Below are positions 27,403 to 35,955 of a stretch of DNA of 64,000 bases, in pieces. Source of the DNA: Chloroflexota bacterium (GTDB lineage: Bacteria > Chloroflexota > Anaerolineae > J102); NCBI GenBank assembly GCA_029782215.1, contig JAKOVD010000041.1, positions 1 through 64,000 of the forward strand, read 5' to 3'. The position numbers and the translations under genes were made by a program. Within the stretch, counting starts at the first letter, position 1; each line of letters begins with the position of its first letter. A model generated the notes under the pieces. It had not been told where the DNA came from. It did no database searches and saw only the letters and a list, made by a program, of their open reading frames with translations.

Positions 27403-29133
27403 CTACGGTTGGGACGGCGCCGCCTCGCGTTTGCGGCGCGCCAGCGCCCGGACCACGATCACAAAGTAGAGCACCATGAGGCCCGTGAAGCAGCAAAGAA
27501 GGGGAAAGAAGAGCTGCGAACGGTTGGTGTTGCTGACGTACCAGTGGTCCACCCGCACGTCCCCGGCGGGGGTGAGCACGGCCGTGTGGACGCCGCCGCC
27601 GCCCGGAAGGCGCAGGTCCATACCCGGCTCCACGCGCATGGTTTGGGGTACGGCGCCGTCCACCGCCACCTGGACGGTGGTTGCCGCCGAGTCAGGGGCC
27701 GGGATGAGGCGGAGCGGGCCGCCGGCGAAGCGGACGGTCGTCGCCTTGCCTGCGGTCAGCACGCCGGCCACTCCCAACGTCGCCTGGGGATCGGCCTCGG
27801 TGCGATAGCCGTCGCCCTGCACGGCCCAATGGTCGGGCGCATGGGCGCCGGCATACATGGTAGGGGCGCTGGCGGCAGCCCCGGCGTAGGCCTTCATGCT
27901 GTCGAAGAGCGGCAGGGGCGTGAAGTCCGGCTCCACCACGCGGAAGTAGTACTCGGGCTTGCCCTCGTCGCGCCAGGTGGCATCCGGCCGCTTGAAGTAC
28001 CACGTATTGGCCACACCCAGCCAGGGCCATTCCTTCTGGATCCGGTCATAGGCCAGGGGCAGATAGCGGGCCTGCTGCTCTTCCGTGACCTGGCCGAAGC
28101 GCTTGTCGGCCACGGCGTCGGGCACGGCGTTCCAGTTCATCTCGCTGATCCAGATGGGCTTGTGGCTGTCGCCGTTGCGCACCATGATATCGCGCACAAA
28201 AAGGGGTCGGGAGAAGTCGATGACGCGCGGATTCATGCGCTTGTCGGTCGGTCCCGACCACAGCCCATACCCCTGCATGGCGACGATGTCGAAACAGTCC
28301 TTCGCCCCGGCATCGTAGAGCCGCTGCAGGAAGAGAAAGTCATTGAGGGCGTTGCCCGGAGGCGGCGCCGCGGGGTTGAGCACGATGGTGGAGGCCAGGG
28401 CGCCGTTGATGATCACGGCGTTGGGGTCGGCTTTGCGGGCGGCGGCGGCGCCGGCGCAGAGCAGCCTGGCATAGTCCTCGGGGCTGATCGCCTTGTTGCC
28501 CCACTCGGGATAGATGTTGGGTTCGTTCCAGAGCTGGTAGTACTTGATGCGGCCCTTGTAGCGGCTGACGAGGGCAGAGACGAAGTCAGCGAAGTCCTGG
28601 TTATGATCAGGCGGAGCGAAAGTCCCCTCACTGTCGCCGGCGGCGCGCGTCCACGTGGGTGGGGTGCTCACCCGCACGATCAGCTCCATGCCGTTCTTTT
28701 CCGCCAGGTCGACGATGTTGTCGTACTTGTCCCAGGCCGAACGATAGGGTTCATGCCGGCGATCCTCGAAGTCCCCCTTGCCGTGGATCTCGATGTCCTG
28801 CCAGGGGAACTCCTGCCGCAGCCAGTGGTAGCCCGCCTCCTTGGCCATGGTCACCACGCGCTCACGCACGGCGGGGTCAGGCTCCTGCTCCAGGAACACG
28901 TTGACGCCGAAGGGGTTGACGCCGCTGTGGGCGGCGGGGACGTCGTTGGCCAGGTCCAGGCGGGGACGCAGAAGGTCCGCCGACAGGTCGGTCAGGCCCT
29001 TGACCTGGGGCAGCAGCTTCTCCTCCCCCGTCCAGTTGGAGAAGAGCCCGCTGCGCCAACCCAGGCCAACCAGGACAGCGGCGACCAGGAAGGGGATCGG
29101 AATGAAGAGGATAATGGCAAGGCGGCGGAGCAT
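27403..29133 (-). CDS. Membrane-anchored (alpha/beta)8 glycoside hydrolase, GH39/GH5-like
   Basis: 576 residues with a hydrophobic helix at each end (about 5-25 and 540-562), so the catalytic domain is held outside the membrane. The TIM-barrel core has the clan GH-A acid/base motif QLWNEPN (Glu204) and a probable nucleophile Glu in IWISEMNWN. FGVNVFLEQEP and WLRQEFPWQDIE near the start resemble GH39-type proteins. The C-terminal 150 residues form a beta-rich domain before the last helix. The substrate is unknown; a beta-glycan or self-polysaccharide trimming role is inferred. Confidence 0.75.
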   Translation of the reverse strand: MLRRLAIILFIPIPFLVAAVLVGLGWRSGLFSNWTGEEKLLPQVKGLTDLSADLLRPRLDLANDVPAAHSGVNPFGVNVFLEQEPDPAVRERVVTMAKEAGYHWLRQEFPWQDIEIHGKGDFEDRRHEPYRSAWDKYDNIVDLAEKNGMELIVRVSTPPTWTRAAGDSEGTFAPPDHNQDFADFVSALVSRYKGRIKYYQLWNEPNIYPEWGNKAISPEDYARLLCAGAAAARKADPNAVIINGALASTIVLNPAAPPPGNALNDFLFLQRLYDAGAKDCFDIVAMQGYGLWSGPTDKRMNPRVIDFSRPLFVRDIMVRNGDSHKPIWISEMNWNAVPDAVADKRFGQVTEEQQARYLPLAYDRIQKEWPWLGVANTWYFKRPDATWRDEGKPEYYFRVVEPDFTPLPLFDSMKAYAGAAASAPTMYAGAHAPDHWAVQGDGYRTEADPQATLGVAGVLTAGKATTVRFAGGPLRLIPAPDSAATTVQVAVDGAVPQTMRVEPGMDLRLPGGGGVHTAVLTPAGDVRVDHWYVSNTNRSQLFFPLLCCFTGLMVLYFVIVVRALARRKREAAPSQP

Positions 29134-29173
29134 GAGCGTTGAACGTTGAAGTGCGTCGCACCTGACCTAAAGC

Positions 29174-29199
29174 GAAGCCGAGCGGCAAGGCTCGGCTTC
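29174..29199. terminator. Hairpin after SH3 lipoprotein gene
   Basis: GAAGCCGAGC (29174-29183) and GCTCGGCTTC (29190-29199) are perfect inverted copies, located between the lipoprotein gene and the glycoside hydrolase gene. There is no T-run, so termination strength is uncertain. Confidence 0.4.
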
Positions 29200-29243
29200 G
29201 GCTGCGATCAGGGAAGAGAGGCAGGCGGCCTGCCGGCAGGATG

Positions 29244-30236
29244 TTACTGGCGCGTGTTCTTGAAGATGATGTTCTCCCACTGGCCGGTCGTGCATTTGTC
29301 GGTGACCGTACCCGTGAAGATGTCGGATTGGGGAGGGGGTGCATTGGAGGTGATGGAAAGACCGGCGTCAGGAACATTGGCCGGGCACTCCACCACATAG
29401 ACCTTGTAGGGTCCCTTGCAGTCGCCTTCCGCACAGGGCGCGAAGCCCCAATTGCCGTCACCCTGCCCGCCGCTGCCGCTGAACTTGATCTGGCGCGGGC
29501 CGTAGTAGTCGATCAGGACGCAGACGCCGTTTTGGGGGCTGCCATTGGCATACTGCACCTTCCCCGAGAGATGGACCACGCCACACTGCGGGGCGGGGAT
29601 GGCACTGCCTGTAACATAGGTCCAGCCATACTGCGGCACAGCGGTCGGCGGGGGACCGGCCGGAACCGGTGTGGAGGTCGGGGGTGGCGGCGGCGAAGTG
29701 GGGCGGGGCGGGGGCGGCGCCGCGGCCTGGGCGACCTGAACGCCGTCAACCGTCCCTTCGGTGGAGACGAGGTTGCCGACCACCCAGCCCTGCTGGCCGT
29801 TGTAGTCGATCTGCCACCAATCACCGCCCTCGTTCCTGCCGGTGATGGGGTAGCGCTGTCCCACCGCCATGTTGCCGATGCGGCCGTAGGCGACGCCCGG
29901 CCCGCCGCGAACATTGACCGCCTGGTTGGCGAAAGCAGCAGCCGGCTGCGTAGTGGGCGTGGGGGTCACAGGTTCGGGTGTGGCCGTGGGAGGCAGCTCC
30001 GTGGGCGTGGCAGTGCGCGTCGGCAGCGCCGCGACCTCGGTGGCCGCTGTCGTGGCGCCGGCATTCTCAGGCGTCTTGAACAGGTCGGCGTTGGGCAATT
30101 GGCCCTCGGGCGTCGGGGTGAAGGTGGGCTTGGGCTGGCGCGTGGGCGTCGGCACGGGCGTCGAGCCGCCGCACGCAGCTAACAGGACCAGGATGGCGAG
30201 AGCCAGGAAAGGGAAAAGCCAGCGACGAGAAAGCAT
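29244..30236 (-). CDS. SH3-domain lipoprotein with Pro/Thr-rich linkers
   Basis: 330 residues. Signal peptide with lipobox LLAAC (acylated Cys22), then a Pro/Thr-rich linker, a bacterial SH3 domain (about 103-160; VNVRGGPGVAYGRIG, WWQIDYNGQQGWV), a second Pro-rich linker, and a C-terminal domain of about 120 residues with six cysteines (such as CGVVHLSG, CVLIDYYG, CAEGDC) whose family I do not recognise. Predicted to sit on the outer face of the membrane in the cell wall. A candidate promoter lies 65 bases upstream. Confidence 0.8.
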   Translation of the reverse strand: MLSRRWLFPFLALAILVLLAACGGSTPVPTPTRQPKPTFTPTPEGQLPNADLFKTPENAGATTAATEVAALPTRTATPTELPPTATPEPVTPTPTTQPAAAFANQAVNVRGGPGVAYGRIGNMAVGQRYPITGRNEGGDWWQIDYNGQQGWVVGNLVSTEGTVDGVQVAQAAAPPPPRPTSPPPPPTSTPVPAGPPPTAVPQYGWTYVTGSAIPAPQCGVVHLSGKVQYANGSPQNGVCVLIDYYGPRQIKFSGSGGQGDGNWGFAPCAEGDCKGPYKVYVVECPANVPDAGLSITSNAPPPQSDIFTGTVTDKCTTGQWENIIFKNTRQ

Positions 30237-30300
30237 ATCGTTTGTTCCTACCTCATGTCAGGTAACGTGCGGCGCCGGTCACAGGCCGCAGCAAACGGGG

Positions 30301-30330
30301 ATAATAGCACAGGGCTAATTCAAACGTGAA
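30301..30330 (-). promoter_or_regulatory. Candidate promoter of SH3 lipoprotein gene
   Basis: On the minus strand TTCACG (30325-30330) and TATTAT (30301-30306) are separated by 18 bases, about 65 bases before the start codon. The -10 matches five of six consensus bases. Confidence 0.35.
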
Positions 30331-30386
30331 AAGGGGCGCAACCGCAGACGGCCAACCCCGGCATCGACAGGCTCGCCGGAGCAGAC

Positions 30387-32972
30387 TCAGTCCACGGTAA
30401 ATGTGACGTTATCCGAGCGCTGCAGGTTCCCCGCTGCGGTGCGTCCCACCGCCTGCAGGCTGTGCCGGCCCGCGGACAGTGTCCACCAGGCCGACCACGG
30501 CCAGGCCGACACCTCCGCCACCGGCGCCCCATCGAGCAGGTAGGTGACCTGGGCAAGGGGCTCGGCGCCTGTGTAGGCGACGGCAAGCTGCAGCCGTTGG
30601 CTGTCAGGCGCCAAACGGGCATCGGCGACGTAGGCAGCATTGGGCTCAGGACTGAGGACCTGAAGCGCCGGAGCGCCGGGGGCCGTTGGCGCGGCGCCGC
30701 CGGGACGGCCTTCCTCGACCAGCAGCAGCCCCTGGCTGCGCGCCCAATCACGGAAGATGGGCGGGGGGTTCCAGGCCACGCGGTCGCGGCGGGCGGCAGC
30801 TGGGGTCTCGGCGGATGCGGGCTGGCCGCTGCGGCTGTCGATGGCCAGGCGCTGGTACTGGTCATCGCGGCGAGTGGGCTCGGCGCCGGCAATGAACGTC
30901 TCGATCGCCACCGCTGGGCAATCAGGGGTTGCCAAGAGGCCGGAAGGCACGCAGACCTGGTGCTCCACCAGGCCTTCCGGACGGACAAAGGCCCGGGGAG
31001 GCAGGGTCTTGTGCGCCGCCATCATGAAATCATGCCAGATGGGGGCAGCGCCGTCGACGCCGGTGGCCCCGTACATGGGCATGTTGTCGGCGTTGCCCAC
31101 CCAGACGCCGGCCAGCAGGTCAGGCGTATAGCCGACTGTCCAGTTGTCGCGCCAGTCGGTGGTGGTGCCGGTCTTGGCTGCCGCCGGCCGATCGAGGCGC
31201 AGGGCGCTGGAGAAGCCGAACGTGCCGGCGCGGGCGTCGTTGTCGCTGAGGATGCTGGTGATCAGGTAGGCCGTGCGCGGGTCCAGCACGGCCCCGGCTT
31301 CGCCGGCGGTGGGGAGGTCCCAGCCCTGCGGATTGTAGACAGGACCCTCCAGACCGGCATCGAAGAGGAGGTTGCCCTGGGCGTCCTCGATGCGGGAGAT
31401 CGCGATGGGCCGCACAGGACGGCCGGCATTGGCAAAGGAGGCATAGGCCGCCGTCAGTTGCAGCAGCGTGACCTCACCGCCGCCCAGGGTCAGGGCCAGG
31501 CCGTAGCGGCTGGCCGGACCCAGGGTCGTGATGCCCTGGCGCCGCGCCTGGTCCAGGAAGGCGTCGATGCCAATGACCTCCAGCGTGCGGACGGCAGGAA
31601 TGTTGTAGGAATTGGCCAGGGCCTGGCGGAGGGGCACGGGACCGTGAAATGCCAGGTCATAGTTGAGCGGTTTGTAGTAATCTCCCTCGCGGGTCAGGAA
31701 ACTGCCCGGCACATCCGCCAGAATCGTGGCGGGCGTCATGGGCTGGCGACCGGCGGCGGCGCTGAGCTGCGGGTCCATGGCCACCGCATAGGTGATCGGC
31801 TTTATGGCGGAACCGGGCTGGCGCAGGGCCAGGGCGCCGTTGAGGGCGCCGGAGGCGCGATCGTCGAAGTAGTCGGGACTGCCGACCAGGGCCAGCAGCG
31901 CCCCCGTGTGCGGCGCCAACGCCACGAGGGCGGCGTTCTCGGCGCGGCGCTGCACGGGCAGGTCGGGAGAGGGCCGGTTCAGCTCCGCCAGGCGGTAGCG
32001 CATGATGCTTTCCGCCTGCTGCGTCAGGGCGAGGTCCGCCGACGTGGTGATGCGCAGCCCTCCCTGGGCCAGGCGGGCGCGGCCCAATGCGGCTTCAAGC
32101 TGGCTTTGCACGTAGAAGACCAGGTGCGGCGCGGCGATGGGAAAGGGCGCGGCGGCATAGTGCAGGGGTTCGGCGGCGGCCCGCTCGGCGCCCTCGGCGT
32201 CGAGCACACCCGCCGATATCATCAGGTCCAGCACCTGCCGCTGCCGCGCTTGCGCTGCCGCCGGGTTCTCGATCGGGTTGTAAGCGCCGGGCGACTGCGG
32301 CAGACCCGCCAGGAGGGCGCACTGCGCCAGGTCGAGCTCGGCGGTGTGCCGTCCAAAATAAGCGTTGGCCGCGGCCTCGATGCCGCTGGCATAGTGGCCG
32401 TAGTAAACGCTGTTCAGATAGAGAGCCAGCAACTCGTCTTTGCTGAAGCGCTGCTCCAGCCGCCAGGCCAGCAGCGCCTCGCGCAGCTTGCGGCGCAGGC
32501 TGTGCTCAAAGCGCTCGCCTTCATCCAGCAACAGGAGCCGCGCCAACTGCTGGGTGAGGGTCGAGGCGCCCTGCACAGTCTCACCCTGGCGCCAGTCGGC
32601 CCATGCCGCCCGCACGATGGCCAGCAGGTCGATGCCCGGATGCTCGTAGAAGCGCTGGTCTTCTGTGGCTACGGTCGCCTGGCGGCACGCCAGCGGCATC
32701 TGCGCAAGCGGGATGGGCTGGGAGCTGCCGCGCTCGGGATCGATGATCTCATAGAGAAGCTGGCCGCTGCGATCGAGGATGCGGCTGGCCGGCGCCGGCT
32801 GGTCTCGTCCCAGGCGGTTGATGTCAGGCAGCGGGCCAAGGAAACGCCAGAGCGCAATGATGGCGAGGGCCAGCAGCAAGACCAGGCCCACCAGCGTACC
32901 CAGAACGAGGCGCCGGCGGGCGCCGCCACGGCATGGCGGCGGCAAAGGCTGCGGCTGCGATAGGCGCGACAT
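30387..32972 (-). CDS. pbpC: Penicillin-binding protein 1C (bifunctional glycosyltransferase/transpeptidase)
   Basis: Polymerises and crosslinks peptidoglycan. 861 residues: one N-terminal helix, a GT51 domain with ATEDQRFYEHPGID (about 102-115) and GASTLTQQLAR, a transpeptidase domain with SxxK in RQPGSAIKP, NSYN (SxN motif) and AAKTGTT (KTG motif), and a C-terminal BiPBP_C domain (last 90 residues, ending RSDNVTFTVD). That domain and the order identify the PBP1C class. ATG at 32972. The next gene upstream, an SGNH hydrolase, ends six bases away, so the two are probably cotranscribed. Confidence 0.95.
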   Translation of the reverse strand: MSRLSQPQPLPPPCRGGARRRLVLGTLVGLVLLLALAIIALWRFLGPLPDINRLGRDQPAPASRILDRSGQLLYEIIDPERGSSQPIPLAQMPLACRQATVATEDQRFYEHPGIDLLAIVRAAWADWRQGETVQGASTLTQQLARLLLLDEGERFEHSLRRKLREALLAWRLEQRFSKDELLALYLNSVYYGHYASGIEAAANAYFGRHTAELDLAQCALLAGLPQSPGAYNPIENPAAAQARQRQVLDLMISAGVLDAEGAERAAAEPLHYAAAPFPIAAPHLVFYVQSQLEAALGRARLAQGGLRITTSADLALTQQAESIMRYRLAELNRPSPDLPVQRRAENAALVALAPHTGALLALVGSPDYFDDRASGALNGALALRQPGSAIKPITYAVAMDPQLSAAAGRQPMTPATILADVPGSFLTREGDYYKPLNYDLAFHGPVPLRQALANSYNIPAVRTLEVIGIDAFLDQARRQGITTLGPASRYGLALTLGGGEVTLLQLTAAYASFANAGRPVRPIAISRIEDAQGNLLFDAGLEGPVYNPQGWDLPTAGEAGAVLDPRTAYLITSILSDNDARAGTFGFSSALRLDRPAAAKTGTTTDWRDNWTVGYTPDLLAGVWVGNADNMPMYGATGVDGAAPIWHDFMMAAHKTLPPRAFVRPEGLVEHQVCVPSGLLATPDCPAVAIETFIAGAEPTRRDDQYQRLAIDSRSGQPASAETPAAARRDRVAWNPPPIFRDWARSQGLLLVEEGRPGGAAPTAPGAPALQVLSPEPNAAYVADARLAPDSQRLQLAVAYTGAEPLAQVTYLLDGAPVAEVSAWPWSAWWTLSAGRHSLQAVGRTAAGNLQRSDNVTFTVD

Positions 32973-32978
32973 CGCACA

Positions 32979-33782
32979 TCATCGCCGGGACTGATGAACC
33001 TGCAGCGGCAAATAGGTCAGCCCGCCGGGCTCGTAACGCGACACATAGGCGGTCCAGAAGGCGCTGGCGATGCGGCGGTGCCCGGCATTGTTCGGATGAA
33101 ACCCATCACCCCTGTAGCTGGGAGGAAAGGGATTGGGATCGGCTGCGGAGGAGATCCCATCCGGACGATCCACCGTCGCCGCCCACAGGTCGGCTACCGC
33201 CATGCCCCGGGCCTCGGCTTCGGCGCGAATCCACTGGTTGAAAACGCTGCCGCGAGCCCGCATCTCGCTCCCCTCAGGCCAGCCGCTCCAGGGCACTGTT
33301 CCCACCACGACCCGCACATCGGGTGACAGGACTTGCAGACGATCGAGCAGGTTTCCAAAATGGGCCGCCCAGACATCGTCCGGCACCAGCTCACATTCGT
33401 CAGACCGTATCACCTCGTTGATGCCCAGCTCGAGAAAGACTACATCCGGGCGGGGCACCGCCTCGAAGACATCCCAGCGCGCCTCCAGCCGCCCCATAGA
33501 GCAGATCCCACGCCAGAAGCTCAAGTTGACCTGGCCAGGATAGTAGGTCTGGAGGTCGTCCAGCAGCAGGTTCCGGAACATAAAGGGTTCACCTGTGGCA
33601 TTGAGTCCGCGTGTCAGGCTGTCGCCGACGATCCAGACCGTTCGAGGGGTGGAGGAAACGTCAGCCGGCGTCTCCTGTGCTCCGGCGCCGACGGGCAGGA
33701 GCAACAGCAGCAGCAAAGCAGCGCACAGAGGTAGACGATACCGCAGCACAGTATGTTCCTGATCGAACCGGCGAAGACGCAC
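32979..33782 (-). CDS. Secreted SGNH/GDSL hydrolase
   Basis: 267 residues with a signal peptide (hydrophobic core LPLCAALLLLLLLPVGAGA). The four SGNH blocks are present: VGDSLTRG with the nucleophile Ser, the Gly block around ICSMGRLE, ELGINEV with the Asn block, and the C-terminal DGFHPNNAGH with the Asp-His pair. Family members deacetylate polysaccharides or hydrolyse lipids. GTG at 33782 overlaps the stop of the XdhC gene by one base (TAGTG). Its place just before PBP1C suggests a role on cell-wall or surface glycans; that is inference. Confidence 0.85.
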   Translation of the reverse strand: MRLRRFDQEHTVLRYRLPLCAALLLLLLLPVGAGAQETPADVSSTPRTVWIVGDSLTRGLNATGEPFMFRNLLLDDLQTYYPGQVNLSFWRGICSMGRLEARWDVFEAVPRPDVVFLELGINEVIRSDECELVPDDVWAAHFGNLLDRLQVLSPDVRVVVGTVPWSGWPEGSEMRARGSVFNQWIRAEAEARGMAVADLWAATVDRPDGISSAADPNPFPPSYRGDGFHPNNAGHRRIASAFWTAYVSRYEPGGLTYLPLQVHQSRR

Positions 33783-34603
33783 TAAGGGCGCCGGGCGACC
33801 CTCTGGGGATGGTTGCGCTCGCCCTGCCTCCGTTCATCGGCAAGGGACGGCGCGTCCCCGTGGCGATAGACATTGACGATTTCCGCCATGATGGCAAGGG
33901 CGATTTCGGCAGGAGTCTCGGCGGCGATGGGCAGTCCGATGGGCGCATAGACGCGATCGAGCTTGTGCATGGGAATGCCCTGCTCCTGCACCAGCAGATC
34001 GAAGACCGCACGCACGCGCCTGCGCGAGCCGATCATGCCGATGTAGGCCAACGGCCGGTCAAGGATCTCCAGCAGGCACTCCACATCCAGGGTATGACCA
34101 CGCGTCACCAGGACCACATACGTGTGATCACCTCGCGCCCATTCGCCTACCGCCTGGCGGAGATCATCGACCACCACCTGCTCCGCCTTGGAAAAACGCC
34201 CGCGATTGGCGAATTGGGGGCGATCGTCGATGACGATCACGCTGAAGTCGCACAAGCTGGCCAGCTCGCAGAGGGGCACGGCAATGTGGCCGGCGCCAAC
34301 AATGATCAGCCGGGGAGCCCGGCGCTGCACCTCGACAAACACCTCCAGACCCAGGTCCGGGTAGCGCAGGGTGCGATGGCGACCGCCGCGCAGCGCTTCC
34401 GTCGCATCCTGCAGAACCTGGGCGCCGGTTTCGCCCAGGCCCAGATCGCCAAACGGTGGGCGATCCGCCCAGACGAGCATTTTGGCGCCAACCTGGCTGG
34501 GCGCCTGGCTGCGGATGACGGTGACCAGGGCCACCGTCTCCCGCCGTTCCAAGGCGTCGTTGAGCGCTTCGAGCAGTTCCAGCGCCATGGACGGATCTGG
34601 CAT
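33782..34603 (-). CDS. XdhC/CoxI family protein (full length)
   Basis: 273 residues: N-terminal XdhC_CoxI domain (ALERRETVALVTVIRSQAPSQVGAKMLV) and C-terminal Rossmann-like XdhC domain (LIIVGAGHIAVPL, YIGMIGSRRRV, PIGLPIAAETPAEIALAIMAEI). XdhC proteins bind sulfurated molybdenum cofactor and insert it into xanthine dehydrogenase-family enzymes. No such enzyme is encoded in the window. It follows a single-domain relative by five bases. The Cys seen in the CGGxM of some family members is absent here but present in the small partner. Confidence 0.88.
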   Translation of the reverse strand: MPDPSMALELLEALNDALERRETVALVTVIRSQAPSQVGAKMLVWADRPPFGDLGLGETGAQVLQDATEALRGGRHRTLRYPDLGLEVFVEVQRRAPRLIIVGAGHIAVPLCELASLCDFSVIVIDDRPQFANRGRFSKAEQVVVDDLRQAVGEWARGDHTYVVLVTRGHTLDVECLLEILDRPLAYIGMIGSRRRVRAVFDLLVQEQGIPMHKLDRVYAPIGLPIAAETPAEIALAIMAEIVNVYRHGDAPSLADERRQGERNHPQRVARRP

Positions 34604-34608
34604 CCTCC

Positions 34609-34944
34609 CTAACTGGACGCCGGCGGCGTCCAGCGTTCGACAAACACGTTCATGGTGCCGCCGCAGACACCCAGTGCCTGCATGCTGACTTCGTCGGTCA
34701 GATCAACCAGAACGTTGACCGGAACCCCTGTCTGCAGGACATCCAGGGCGGCGCGAATAACGTCGCCTTCACCGCAGCCCCCTCCCACCGTGCCGATGTG
34801 CTGCCCCAGGGGGTGAATGATCATCTTGGTGCCCACTTCGCGCGGCACCGAGCCTTTCACCTCGGTAATGGTGGCCAGCGCCACCGTTTCGCCGCCGTCG
34901 AGGAGGCGTTTGAGCGATCGATAGATGGGTTCCACGGCCGGCAT
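34609..34944 (-). CDS. XdhC/CoxI N-terminal-domain protein (single domain)
   Basis: 111 residues covering only the XdhC_CoxI domain: SLKRLLDGGETVALATITEVKG, PREVGTKMIIHPLGQHIGTVGGGCGEGDVI, and a C-terminal LGVCGGTMNVFVERW. The Cys in VCGGTM is the candidate cofactor ligand. ATG at 34944 lies inside a perfect TATAAT, so the real start may be the GTG four codons in (34935), which would make a leaderless mRNA. It pairs with the two-domain XdhC gene downstream, together giving a split CoxI-XdhC arrangement. Confidence 0.8.
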   Translation of the reverse strand: MPAVEPIYRSLKRLLDGGETVALATITEVKGSVPREVGTKMIIHPLGQHIGTVGGGCGEGDVIRAALDVLQTGVPVNVLVDLTDEVSMQALGVCGGTMNVFVERWTPPASS

Positions 34945-34970
34945 TATAGCACGGCGCCGGAATTTGCCAG
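34943..34970 (-). promoter_or_regulatory. Promoter of xdhC pair (possibly leaderless)
   Basis: On the minus strand CTGGCA (34965-34970), 16 bases, then TATAAT (34943-34948). The -10 overlaps the annotated ATG, and a GTG in frame lies eight bases after the -10, at the expected transcription start. Confidence 0.5.
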
Positions 34971-35043
34971 CCGTCTGCCGGGGACGTACACTGCGACAAG
35001 TAAGGGTTCTCACAGTCGTTGCGACGCTCACCGAGGCGCTGTC

Positions 35044-35946
35044 GTGTACAACACCACCCTCACCCGCGTTCCTGGCATCCTGGTCGGCCATGACACCCAC
35101 GTGGCCGCCGCCACCGGCTGTACGGTGGTGCTCACGCCGTTCGGCGCCGTCGCTGCCGTGGACGTCCGTGGAGGGGCGCCCGGCACGCGGGAAACGGACC
35201 TTCTGCGCCCGGAAAACCTCGTCGCCGAGGTGCATGGCCTGGTGTTGAGCGGCGGCTCGGCGTTCGGGCTAGCGGCTGCGGACGGGGTGATGCGCTGGCT
35301 GTATGAACAGGGCGCAGGCTTTGACACCGGCATCGTGCGGGTGCCCATTGTGCCGGCGGCCGTTCTCTACGACCTGGCGGAAGGTCGCGCCGACGTCTGG
35401 CCGGATGCGGCCGCCGGCTACCGCGCCTGCCAGGCGGCCACCGCCGAACCGGTGGCCGAGGGCCGGGTGGGAGCAGGCGCAGGCGCGACGGTGGCCAAGC
35501 TGGGCGGACCAGGAACCGCCCAACCCGGCGGCCTGGGCAGCTATGCCCTGCCTCTGCCCGCAGGTGGCTGGGTGGCAGCCCTGGTGGCGGTGAACGCCCT
35601 GGGGGAGATCGTCGACCCCAGCGATGGGCGCATCGTCGTGGGAGCGCCTTCTGTTTCGGCGCCGGGGGCAATGCCTTTCGCGGGGCGCAACACCACCATC
35701 GGCATCGTCGCCACAGACCAGGTCCTGAACAAGGCCCAATGCCTGCGCGTGGCGCAAATGGCGCACGACGGCCTGGCGCGCGCTATCCGCCCCAGCCACA
35801 CTTTGTACGATGGCGACACCCTGTTTGCGGTGAGCACCGGGCGCGGCGCTCCCGGCGATGCCCAGATGATCGGCGCCCTGGCAGCCGAAGCCGTCAGCCA
35901 GGCGGTGCTCCGCGCCGTCTCCGTCGCCTATCGTTCGCCTCCCTGA
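35044..35946 (+). CDS. P1-family (S58) peptidase, DmpA-type
   Basis: 300 residues. Members are Ntn-type aminopeptidases or amidases that self-cleave before a Ser/Thr; here GRNTTIGIVATD (about 219-230) carries the probable Asn-Thr cleavage site. The substrate-pocket block GLVLSGGSAFGLAAADGV (about 64-81) and GGLGSYALPL are typical. GTG at 35044 has GAGG upstream; longer upstream frames lack homology. It diverges from the xdhC pair. The natural substrate is unknown (beta-peptides, D-amino acid amides or cyclic peptides in relatives). Confidence 0.88.
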   Translation: MYNTTLTRVPGILVGHDTHVAAATGCTVVLTPFGAVAAVDVRGGAPGTRETDLLRPENLVAEVHGLVLSGGSAFGLAAADGVMRWLYEQGAGFDTGIVRVPIVPAAVLYDLAEGRADVWPDAAAGYRACQAATAEPVAEGRVGAGAGATVAKLGGPGTAQPGGLGSYALPLPAGGWVAALVAVNALGEIVDPSDGRIVVGAPSVSAPGAMPFAGRNTTIGIVATDQVLNKAQCLRVAQMAHDGLARAIRPSHTLYDGDTLFAVSTGRGAPGDAQMIGALAAEAVSQAVLRAVSVAYRSPP

Positions 35947-35955
35947 GGGTGACCT

